This document shows positions 45,630 to 54,900 of a stretch of 64,000 nt of DNA, piece by piece (position 1 is the first letter of the stretch; every line of letters begins with the position of its first letter). The position numbers were made by a program, and so were the translations under genes. The notes under the pieces were generated by a model. That model worked only from the letters and a program-made list of their open reading frames with translations, made no database searches and had not been told where the DNA came from. Source of the DNA: Oligoflexia bacterium (GTDB lineage Bacteria > Bdellovibrionota > Bacteriovoracia > Bacteriovoracales > Bacteriovoracaceae); NCBI GenBank assembly GCA_015232355.1, contig JADFZW010000027.1:1-64000 (forward strand), written 5' to 3'.

Positions 45630-46937
45630 TTATTGATCATTGATTTTCTTTAAGTGAATGCTAACCGTAGTTCCACTTTCAATTTCGGTTTTGCTTTTGA
45701 TGTTTAATTTTCCTCCGTAGAATTCTACATATGTCTTTACTAGTGGCATGCCAAAACCAGTTCCCTTTTCACCACTGGTGCCATTTCTTGAGGTTTTTGC
45801 TTTATAATTAAAGAGATTATCAATTAGATTTTTTGGAATGCCAATTCCAAAGTCCACAACTTCGATAACAATATAGCTGTTATCATAGTTATTATCATTG
45901 TTATTATCATTTTTATTATCATTTTTGTTGGTGTTTGTTTCCTCGTATGCTCTGATGATTATTCTACTATTAGAGTTGGAGAATTTTATGGCATTTGAAA
46001 CTAAATTATTCATTACTTGATTATTAAAACTTTTTTCCTCAGCTAAGAATTTACAGTCATCTTTTAGTTGATTTTCAATAATCAGTTCAATGTTTTTTTC
46101 TTTTAATTTGGTACTGAAGATAAATAAAATTTGTTCAAAGATATTTTTTGGTTCAATGGGTGAAAGTTTGATTTCAACTTTACCATCTTCCATCGCGCAC
46201 ATCTCTTTAGTATGCTCTAAAATTTCAAAAATAATTTTCCATGCGCGGTCGACTCTTTGATAATTAACATTACTTGCATCTTGTTTTATTAATTTATCAC
46301 TTACGGCCCCAATAACAGTTAGAGGATTAGCAACATCGTGACTTAAAACCCGTAAGAGATTTTCATACTTATTGCGTTCATTATTAGATTTGTTCAACAA
46401 GATTTTGATGGTATTAAATAAGCGATCACGAAAGAGTCGATAGTAGTAAGCAAAGATCATGATTAAAACAAAGGCCATAATAGAACGAATGATATAATTA
46501 CTTTCATAGGCAGAATTATCTTTGCTCCAAAGTAGTGTTGTTGTTAAAATAATACCGCCCATAAAAGACCAAAAAATTCCTTCTTTCCTATTTTCAAAGA
46601 TAGTAATAGTGAAAAGAGGATATAGCATAAACCATTGTATTTTTCCTGAGAGAATCGATTTTTCTCCAATACACATTAAAAACAAGATAATAGTAGTGGC
46701 GAGAATAGATGATCGAAGTGCAATTAAAAAACGTTCTTTGATTTTTTTAAGATAGAAAAAAACAATTGATGTAATAGTGATTGGAAAGATGATATTTACG
46801 GCCACGAGAAAGAACTTGCCGTCATGATAGTTAGGAATAAGTAAAGAGAGAGAAGTAATACTGCTAGCTATGGCCATCGTTCTTATGAAAGTTAGTTTAT
46901 GTTTAAATTCCTGTTCATCAAAGTTTTCTATTTCCAT
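45630..46937 (-). CDS. Membrane-bound sensor histidine kinase
   Basis: A 435-residue kinase. Five to six membrane helices at about 25-175 form the sensor with almost no periplasmic part. A HisKA dimerisation helix follows with H200 in VLSHDVANPL, then the ATPase domain: N box NQVMNNLVSNAIKFS, G1 DFGIGIP, and GTGFGMPLVKTYVEFYGG. An Asn/Asp/Lys run near residue 330 comes from a triplet-type satellite and lies in a loop. No response regulator gene is adjacent, so the kinase is an orphan. It may feed one of the three receiver-type proteins in the window (inference only). Confidence 0.92.
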   Translation of the reverse strand: MEIENFDEQEFKHKLTFIRTMAIASSITSLSLLIPNYHDGKFFLVAVNIIFPITITSIVFFYLKKIKERFLIALRSSILATTIILFLMCIGEKSILSGKIQWFMLYPLFTITIFENRKEGIFWSFMGGIILTTTLLWSKDNSAYESNYIIRSIMAFVLIMIFAYYYRLFRDRLFNTIKILLNKSNNERNKYENLLRVLSHDVANPLTVIGAVSDKLIKQDASNVNYQRVDRAWKIIFEILEHTKEMCAMEDGKVEIKLSPIEPKNIFEQILFIFSTKLKEKNIELIIENQLKDDCKFLAEEKSFNNQVMNNLVSNAIKFSNSNSRIIIRAYEETNTNKNDNKNDNNNDNNYDNSYIVIEVVDFGIGIPKNLIDNLFNYKAKTSRNGTSGEKGTGFGMPLVKTYVEFYGGKLNIKSKTEIESGTTVSIHLKKINDQ

Positions 46938-47106
46938 AATAATTTACCTATAAAAATTAGTATGTGGACAAATATATATTGGTAACCTACTGGTGATCTA
47001 TTTGTAGTATCGGAAAAATAATAAAAATCATAATAGAAAAATGTCAAATTACTATCAGTGACTAGTGATTGCTTTATTCATAGATATGAATTTTAACAAG
47101 TGCGAG

Positions 47107-48096
47107 CTACGGATATTCACATCGTAATGTTTTAGTGTAATCTTCTTTTAATTGCTGGACTAATTCTTTTACAGAGGGAAGATCATCAATAAGTGCACAC
47201 CCTTGTCCAACTTCTAATTCACCTTCATTAACATTACCATCTAACATCCCAAGTTTTGCTCTACCTTTGCCTAATAATTTTTCTAACTCCTCTTTATCCG
47301 CACACCTATCTTCCAATTCTTTTACTTTGTTATAGAATGAATTTTTAAGTAATCGAACTGGAACTAATTTTTTAAGTGCAAGCATAGTAGAATCAGATTT
47401 AGAATTTAAAATCATATCTTTAAAATTTTGATGAGCGCTGGATTCTTTAGTTGCAATAAAGCGTGAACCCATCTGCACTCCCTTGGCACCTAAACAAAAT
47501 GCAGCTGCAATAGAGTCTCCATTTACAATTCCTCCCGCTGCGATCACAGGAATTTTTACTGCTTTTACTACTTGAGGAATTAGCACCATAGTTGTGATCT
47601 CATCTCTTCCATTATGACCACCGGCCTCGAAACCTTCGGCCACTACAGCGTCCACTCCAGCATCTTGACATTTAATTGCTAATTCAGGAGTGGAAGTAAC
47701 GTGAACGACTTTTGCTCCACGATCTTTAAGATATGTTGTGTATGTTTTAGGACTTCCTGCTGAAGTAAAAAATATTTTTATTCCAAGAGAGAGAGCTACT
47801 TCAATTTGTTCTTTTGCTTGCGAATAGAGTAGAGGAATATTTACTCCAACTCTTGGGATTTCTGGGATGCTGTTCTTGTCATTGTATTTATCCTTATTTT
47901 TATCTATGAGCAATTGTGCTTTTAAAATGTGTGCACGTAAAATATCTACTGACATTGAACCAGCTCCAATCAGACCGAGAATTCCGGCATTACTGCAGGC
48001 AGCGGCCAATTTCCCTCCTGAAACCCAGATCATACCGCCTTGGATAATTGGAAAATCAATATCAAAAAGTTGACAAATAATGTTTGAATCTTTCAT
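47107..48096 (-). CDS. Nitronate monooxygenase / FabK-like flavoprotein
   Basis: A 329-residue FMN-binding TIM-barrel protein of the 2-nitropropane dioxygenase family. Motifs: FPIIQGGMIWVSGGKLAAA at the N-terminus, DAVVAEGFEAGGHNGRDE, IPVIAAGGI, and KGVQMGSRFIATKES for the FMN phosphate. Members oxidise alkyl nitronates or, as FabK, reduce enoyl-ACP; the sequence does not decide. I chose the ATG at 48096; the frame runs 9 codons further upstream to a GTG, but the protein then begins before any family similarity. It is divergent from etfB. Confidence 0.88.
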   Translation of the reverse strand: MKDSNIICQLFDIDFPIIQGGMIWVSGGKLAAACSNAGILGLIGAGSMSVDILRAHILKAQLLIDKNKDKYNDKNSIPEIPRVGVNIPLLYSQAKEQIEVALSLGIKIFFTSAGSPKTYTTYLKDRGAKVVHVTSTPELAIKCQDAGVDAVVAEGFEAGGHNGRDEITTMVLIPQVVKAVKIPVIAAGGIVNGDSIAAAFCLGAKGVQMGSRFIATKESSAHQNFKDMILNSKSDSTMLALKKLVPVRLLKNSFYNKVKELEDRCADKEELEKLLGKGRAKLGMLDGNVNEGELEVGQGCALIDDLPSVKELVQQLKEDYTKTLRCEYP

Positions 48097-48188
48097 GTGT
48101 TTAAGATACCTTGTTATGATCACAGTAATAATCAGAAACTAATTTTAAGAATGTATTTTAAAAATCTAACTAATTCAAGGAGCAGTTC

Positions 48189-48965
48189 ATGCGTATTTAT
48201 GTTTGTGTAAAACATGTTCCTGATACAGCAGCAAAAATTGTTGTAAGGAATAAGACTGAAATTGATGAGAGTGTAAAGTTTGTTATTAATCCTTATGATG
48301 AGTATGCGTTGGAAGAGGCACTTCGTTTGAAAGAAAAATTTAGTGGCGAAGTGATTGTGGTTATGTTGGGTAAAGTATCATCGATGGCCACTTTGCGTTT
48401 GGCCCTTGCAATGGGAGCTGACCGTGGAATATTAGTAAAGTGTGATCAGCATTTAGATCATCAAACAATTTCTAAGACATTAGCAAAAACAATTTCAAAT
48501 GATGGTAAAGCAGATATTATTTTCATGGGAAAACAGAGTGTGGATGCAGAAGGAATGCAAACACCATATTTGCTTGCTAAAAATCTTGATATGCCAATCT
48601 CTACCAATGTACTCTCTTTTAGCTCTGATGGAACTTCATCAGTAATTGTTGAGAGTGAAGGTGAAGGTGGTTTACGAACTGTAATTCAAATGAAACTTCC
48701 ATGTGTGGTGGCGGCCGCCAAAGGTTTAAACCATCCACGCTATCCAAAATTACCTGATATTATGAAAGCAAAAACAAAACCAGTAAAAGAGATTCCATTT
48801 GCTGATCTTGCAATTAATCCAATTGCAAGTGATCATGTTGCTAGTTTGCTTGAATTAGAACTTCCTCCAGAAAAGGGCCAAGGGATTATCTATAGTGGAA
48901 GAGCGGCAAAAGATATGGTGGCCAATCTTGTAAGTGATTTACAAAATAAAGCACAGGTAATTTAA
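48189..48965 (+). CDS. etfB: Electron transfer flavoprotein beta subunit
   Basis: A 258-residue ETF beta subunit, which binds AMP and pairs with the alpha subunit to carry electrons from acyl-CoA dehydrogenases to quinone. Typical start MRIYVCVKHVPDTAAKI, then VINPYDEYALEEALRLKE, the signature ADIIFMGKQSVDAEGMQTPYLLAK (as IIFMGKQSVDAE) and PRYPKLPDIMKAK. AAGGAG lies 8 bases before the ATG. It heads a three-gene operon with etfA and the FeS oxidoreductase. Confidence 0.97.
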   Translation: MRIYVCVKHVPDTAAKIVVRNKTEIDESVKFVINPYDEYALEEALRLKEKFSGEVIVVMLGKVSSMATLRLALAMGADRGILVKCDQHLDHQTISKTLAKTISNDGKADIIFMGKQSVDAEGMQTPYLLAKNLDMPISTNVLSFSSDGTSSVIVESEGEGGLRTVIQMKLPCVVAAAKGLNHPRYPKLPDIMKAKTKPVKEIPFADLAINPIASDHVASLLELELPPEKGQGIIYSGRAAKDMVANLVSDLQNKAQVI

Positions 48966-48991
48966 TGGATACTAGAGGAGAAAAAAATAAA

Positions 48992-50005
48992 ATGAAAAAA
49001 GAAAAAATTGCAGTTTTAATAGAGACAAAAAATGGAGAATTGAAACCAGCTAACTTTGGTGTGCTAACTGCAGCTGCATCTGCAGATACAGCTGCTGCCA
49101 GTGTAGATAATGAAGTATTTGCAATAGTTATTAATAGTGATGCTAAAGAATTTTCAAATCAAATTGCAAAGTATGGTGCTAGCAAAATTGTTGATGTTAA
49201 GATAAGTCAAAGTGTAGATGGACATAATCCTGTTAATGTAACCAATGCTATTTTATCAGTGATGAAAGAGTATAATATAAATAAACTTTTTGGATTAACC
49301 AGCATTTGGAGTAAAGATATTTTGGCCAGAGTTGCTGCTCAGTTAGATGCAGCTTGTGTTCTCGATGTACTTTCAATAGATTTAGATAAGAGTGAAGTAA
49401 CAAAATCAAATTACTCAGGAAAGACAATCGCAAAATTTAAAATATGTTCTGCAGACGGAGCTGGCACTGCTTATAGTGTAGTAGGATTTCGTCCTAATTC
49501 TATTCCTGCAGTAGTTGTGGCGACAGCTGCTGCAGCAGAAGCAGTTGAGTGTATCTCATTTAATCCAAATATTATTCAAGATGATCGGTTTATTATAAAA
49601 GAAATTAAACCAGGAAAGAGCGAGGGAGTTGATTTAACAGAAGCAGAAATTATTATTGCTGGAGGAAGAGGAGTAGGAGAGCAAGCAAACTTTAAGTTAC
49701 TTCAAGAGTGTGCAAAAGTTTTAGGAGCGGCAGTTGGTGCTTCTCGTGCTGCTGTCGATGCTGAATGTGCAACTCATGATATGCAAGTGGGACAAACAGG
49801 AAAGACTGTTGGCCCTAAACTCTATATTGCTTGTGGAATTTCAGGAGCAGTTCAACACTTTGCTGGGATGAAAACTTCTCGTACTATTGTGGCCATCAAC
49901 AAAGATATTGAGGCACCAATCTTTAAAAAGTGTGATTATGGTATTGTCGGTGATCTCTTTGAAATTGTCCCTTTGTTAACTAAAGAGTTGTCAGCACTAA
50001 AATAA
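48992..50005 (+). CDS. etfA: Electron transfer flavoprotein alpha subunit
   Basis: A 337-residue ETF alpha subunit that binds FAD. The C-terminal FAD domain is clear: AGGRGVGEQANFKLLQE, GASRAAVDAE, VGQTGKTVGPKLYIACGISGAVQH and NKDIEAPIFKKCDYGIVGD. I chose ATG 48992 because AGAGGAG lies about 11 bases upstream and the protein then starts MKKEKIAVLIE. The alternative ATG at 48965 overlaps the etfB stop (TAATG) and would add nine polar residues. Confidence 0.96.
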   Translation: MKKEKIAVLIETKNGELKPANFGVLTAAASADTAAASVDNEVFAIVINSDAKEFSNQIAKYGASKIVDVKISQSVDGHNPVNVTNAILSVMKEYNINKLFGLTSIWSKDILARVAAQLDAACVLDVLSIDLDKSEVTKSNYSGKTIAKFKICSADGAGTAYSVVGFRPNSIPAVVVATAAAAEAVECISFNPNIIQDDRFIIKEIKPGKSEGVDLTEAEIIIAGGRGVGEQANFKLLQECAKVLGAAVGASRAAVDAECATHDMQVGQTGKTVGPKLYIACGISGAVQHFAGMKTSRTIVAINKDIEAPIFKKCDYGIVGDLFEIVPLLTKELSALK

Positions 50006-50032
50006 TTTTGAAAGATTTGGGGGATAATATCT

Positions 50033-51994
50033 ATGACTATGGATTACGAATTTTATTTAATTTATTTAAAGATTAAACCAATACTTTTTTCACTAGTATT
50101 CTTAACAGCAGTTGGTGTTTTTGCATATCGAATTTACTTTCGCTTTTTACTTATGAAGAGTGTAGGAAATGCAGATCAAAGTAAATTTAATCTTGATCAA
50201 TTGATGGATCGAATTTTTATTCTCTTTAGTGATGTTTTGGGACAAAAAAATGTAAGAAGAAAAGTGGCGGCCGGTGTGGCCCATATGGGAATTTTTTTGG
50301 GTTTTTTGGCGGTTGCTCCTCACACTACAGAGATGTTTTTAAAAGGATTGATTCCAACACTATCACTCGACCGAATTGTTCCAACTTTTTATAATTGGTA
50401 TTTATTTGTTGCAAATATCTTTGCGGTGTTAGTTTTAATTGGAGTTGTCTATGGTTTGTATCGACGTTTAATAGTTAAACCAAAATATCTAACCAACACT
50501 CCAAGTGCTATTTTAATTCTATTAACTATCGCAGTTATTATTGTTACCTATTTTACTATTAACAGTTCACACTACTCTGGAAATGTATTTGCTTTTGAAA
50601 TAAGTTACTGGATACATGTCTTAGCAGTTCTTGGATTTCTAGCTTATCTACCTGGTTCAAAACATCTACACATCATAACTGCAGCACCTAATGTTTTTTT
50701 GAAACCACTAAAGAAGGAAAAGGGAATTAATAAAACCAATCTGGAAAATAGTGAAGCAACAACTTTTGGTCTTTCAAAAGTTTCCGAGCTTAATTGGAAA
50801 AATGTTTTGGATCTATACTCATGTACACAATGTGGCCGTTGTGAAGAGCAGTGTCCTGCTGCCAATACTAGCAAGCCATTATCTCCAAAGCAGCTGATTA
50901 ATGATTTGAAAGATGATTTGTTTTTGCAAGCAGATGCTATTTTAGAGCGTAAAAATAAAAAACGTTCAGATGTAAGTAATATAACCAGAGAGGGACAACC
51001 AATCACTGATGAGGTCTTGTGGTCTTGTACAACTTGTAGAGCATGTGAAAATATTTGTCCTGTTAATATTAATCATCTGGATGTTATCACTGAAGCAAGA
51101 AAAAATTTAGTTTTAATGGAAGCGCGTTTTCCAGAAGAGGTGCAAAGTACCTTTCAAAATTTAGAGAATCAATCAAATCCCTGGGGATTTGGTCAAGACA
51201 CCCGTGCTGATTGGTGCAAGGATTTAAATCTTAGAACTAGTTCTGAAAATCCGGAGAGTGAATATCTATTTTTTGCTGGTTGCTTTGGAGCTTTTGAAGA
51301 GAGAGGAATTAAGATTGCTCATACGACAGCTAAACTTTTAAAGAGAGCAAATGTTGATTTTGCTATTTTAGGAGTAGAAGAGACTTGTTGTGGAGATCCT
51401 GCTAGACGTGCAGGAAATGAGTACCTGGCGCAAATGCAGATGAATCAGTTAGTGGCCACCCTTAAACAATACAAGTTTAAAAAGATTATTACAGTTTGTC
51501 CTCATTGTCTCAACTCCATTAAAAATGAGTATCCAGATTTTGATGGTCACTTTGAAATCATTCATCACTCACAATTTTTGTTAGAGTTAGTTAAGAGTGG
51601 TAAGTTAGTAATCGATACCAATGCAAATAAGATAGATAATCAGGATTCATCTGTTACTTTCCATGATTCTTGTTATCTAACAAGATGGAATAGTGTAATC
51701 GATGAACCACGTGAACTCTTAAAATCCATTCCTGGTATTAATTTAATTGAGATGCCAAGGAAAAAAGATTTAGGATTTTGTTGTGGAGCTGGCGGCGCTC
51801 GAATGTTTATGGAAGATAAAGTTGGAACGAGAATCAATCATCAGCGAGCAATTGAGGCCCTTGATACTAAAGCGAAGACTGTAGTTTCCGGATGTCCATT
51901 CTGCTATACTATGCTTTCAGATGCTATGAAGGAGAAGGGATTAAATATGGCGGTTAAAGATATTGTGGAGATTTTGGAACCAAGAAGTATTTAA
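50033..51994 (+). CDS. Membrane FeS oxidoreductase, predicted ETF:quinone oxidoreductase
   Basis: A 653-residue fusion. The N-terminal 225 residues hold five to six membrane helices, like the heme-b gamma subunit of nitrate reductase. A ferredoxin-like part follows with CTQCGRCEEQCP and CTTCRACENICP (two [4Fe-4S]), then two CCG domains of the HdrD/GlpC type (TCCGDPARRAG and FCCGAGGARMF). Proteins of this layout next to etfBA are known or proposed as membrane ETF:menaquinone oxidoreductases (EMO). The operon position supports that role. The start has GGGGGA 8 bases upstream; a second ATG follows 6 bases later. It overlaps the convergent Ig-repeat gene by 4 bases. Confidence 0.92.
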   Translation: MTMDYEFYLIYLKIKPILFSLVFLTAVGVFAYRIYFRFLLMKSVGNADQSKFNLDQLMDRIFILFSDVLGQKNVRRKVAAGVAHMGIFLGFLAVAPHTTEMFLKGLIPTLSLDRIVPTFYNWYLFVANIFAVLVLIGVVYGLYRRLIVKPKYLTNTPSAILILLTIAVIIVTYFTINSSHYSGNVFAFEISYWIHVLAVLGFLAYLPGSKHLHIITAAPNVFLKPLKKEKGINKTNLENSEATTFGLSKVSELNWKNVLDLYSCTQCGRCEEQCPAANTSKPLSPKQLINDLKDDLFLQADAILERKNKKRSDVSNITREGQPITDEVLWSCTTCRACENICPVNINHLDVITEARKNLVLMEARFPEEVQSTFQNLENQSNPWGFGQDTRADWCKDLNLRTSSENPESEYLFFAGCFGAFEERGIKIAHTTAKLLKRANVDFAILGVEETCCGDPARRAGNEYLAQMQMNQLVATLKQYKFKKIITVCPHCLNSIKNEYPDFDGHFEIIHHSQFLLELVKSGKLVIDTNANKIDNQDSSVTFHDSCYLTRWNSVIDEPRELLKSIPGINLIEMPRKKDLGFCCGAGGARMFMEDKVGTRINHQRAIEALDTKAKTVVSGCPFCYTMLSDAMKEKGLNMAVKDIVEILEPRSI

Positions 51995-54900
51995 GGGTTA
52001 TAAGTTGCACCTGCGATGATTGAAAAACTTTGCATATATTCTCTTATGTAGAGATCAGAGATATAGTAAAAACCAGCATCCCCACTATAATTACTATATG
52101 AGTTTTTTAAAATAAAGTATCCCCTAGGAGCACCACCAACTAATCCATCAGCAGCGATATTAGCAGCACTACATCTGGTGAAAACACTAGTCTTAGTTGC
52201 TAATTGAGCGCATGGGATGAATGCTACAAATAAAATTGCATGTGAGCCAGCGAGGTAGTCATCTGGTGTAGGATCAATAACTAATCCATTAATTGTGTTC
52301 ATGAATTTAGATTTAATATTATCTGGATCTTCTGTTAACTGTATTGCTCCAACCACAGGGTTTCCAGCTATTAGAGCGGTGTCGACAGTATTTATGTTAG
52401 TATTCATATCAGATTCATTGCCAGGAAAAGCGAGTGTAGTTTTTGATGTTATAGTAGCACCTGAAGTAGTGTTTTCAGCATATGTCATATAACCACAGTT
52501 AACTGAATTTGTATTGCATACATATAATCCTTGAGATGGAGAGGGAGAACAATATTGTTTGTAGTAGGCACCTAATCTATCTGAACCTATATATGGAGAT
52601 CTACAATAACCATCTTGAGTTGTCTTGCTATAACCAGGTTTTGCTGTAAAAGAGCAAGCGTTGTATCCAGAGTATGAACTACTTGCTTGGCTTAGAACAT
52701 CTATACAATATGAAGGATTATATTCCCATTGTGATTCTAAGGGAATTGCAAATGGAGTTCCGCTAGCATACTCTACTGCATCTGTTAGGACATACCCATC
52801 GGTAACTGGAATATTTGCAGGATAATCACTCGCATCTTCCCATTTTGATTTCATAATATGATAAAGGGCCTGCTCGGAGAGATTGTAGTTATTTCCTGTT
52901 GAATAAAATAATTTTGCTTCGACAGCGGCCACAAGTGAAAAGGCAACACAGGCACCTCTTGCGGCCTGGTCTTTTACACAGGTGAGATAATCTTTTAGAG
53001 TGAAAGAGCAATGAGAAACTAAACTTTGGTCACCTTCTTCTTTACCGTTTGATGAACCTGGAATAAGGTCATATCCATGAGCTGCGCCAGTTGCTTGAGG
53101 TTGAGCATCGTAAAGACAGTGCATTTTTGCTGGATATAGATGAGTGGAATTAAAATCGCAAGAAGTACCAAGAGGACCTCCTCCGGCCTTCGAACCTGTT
53201 TTTCTTTTTGAGTGAATGGAAGAGGGATCCTGATTTAAATATTCTTCAGCTATGGTTGTTGATAGTTTTTGGTTTAGGGATTCAATTTCAGATAGAGAAA
53301 GATTTGCAACTTCTGAATCACTAAGAATGAAAGGTGAAGATGTGTATGATGAATAGTATGAAGAGGAGGATTTATCGCTCCATGAGTTTCGAAGTAGTTT
53401 ATATAAATTAACTTTATCTTTGCGAGATTCCATTGCTTCAAGGGATCGTCTAATTTCTTTGATAGCATATTTACTATCCATTAGTTTTCTAGGAGGTAGT
53501 GGTAATATTTTTGAAGAAAATTTTTTGTCATTATTATTTTTAAGATTGTTTGATTTGATATTTAATCTTTTATCGTTTTCCAAGATCTTTGAAATAAGAT
53601 GTGTAACTCGTTTATTAGTATGTGGATATTTTTTTAAATATTTATTTATAACAACCATATCAGAATTTTTAACATTAACATTAACATTAACATTATCTTC
53701 TGAGTTTGAGCTTGATGCCAGCATGTGATGTGGAGGACTGATGAATGAAGATGGTGCTGAATATGCTGGGGTGGAGACAGTTAATTCATGTAAATAATTA
53801 GCATTTTTAAGAAAGGTATACATCTGATTAGATACTATACATTTTTGACCTGCTTCGGAGAGTGTAGTAGGTACCGGACAATATCTACCATAAACAAAAG
53901 TGACAGAGGCAGTGTCAGTGATGGCAGTGTTGGAATCAGTAATAACATTTGCAGATAGAGTATATGTTGTCGGGGTACTAGAGGTTACAGAAAAGAGAGC
54001 GTGCCCAGAGGAGTCAGTAGTGGCAGTTCCAGGTATTATAGTTGCTATAGCAGGAGCAGAAGAAAGAGAGACATCTTTATTTTCTAATACGTTTCCTAAA
54101 ATATTTTTTACAGTAACTGTAACAGTGGATGCTGATGTACCGTTAGCAACAAGATTTTCAGGATTAGCAGAGACATCAGAATTAATTGCATCGGTAGGAG
54201 GTAAAGTAAAAGCTACAGTATTAGTAGTGGTACTTCTACTTATGCTTAAATTGTTGCTAGTTTGGGCGGTTAATGTTGCATTTCCAACAGTAGTAGATTG
54301 GATATAAAAAGTGGCAACTCCACTAGCATTAGTTGTGGCCGTCAGAGGAGCAATAATATCATAAGTGCTACCTCTGCTAGAGGATACACTTACTGTCTGA
54401 TCAGGCATTAAAGCTAATAAAGAATTTTTTAGAGTGACAGTAACAGTGGAAGTAGGAGTACCAGAAGCGAGTATTGATGAGGGATTAACATTTACATAAC
54501 TACAGGTGGGCTCAACAGGTAAAGTTGTAAAAGTTATTGGAGTGGTAGTTAAGTTTACTCCATCAGCACTGGCCGTGGGATATGATTGTCCTGGTGTAGA
54601 GGATAAAATATAAAAAGTTGCTACTCCATCACTTCCAGTGGTGACCGATCCAGGAGTTGGTGTTCCTAAGCTAGTTGTAAGTGATACTGATTTGCCTGAG
54701 ATATTGGTCCCTCTAGTGTCCTTAACTGTTACAGTAACTGTTGATTTATCAATATTGTTTGCAAGAATGGGAGAACTTGCACTGATTGAACTGTTAGTGG
54801 CCTTCATGGTCGGAGCAGCGAAAAGAATAGTGCCTTCTAATGTCGGAGAGGTTATTGGTGATCCACTTATTGAATCAACTACAGAGAGGGTTTTTGTTCC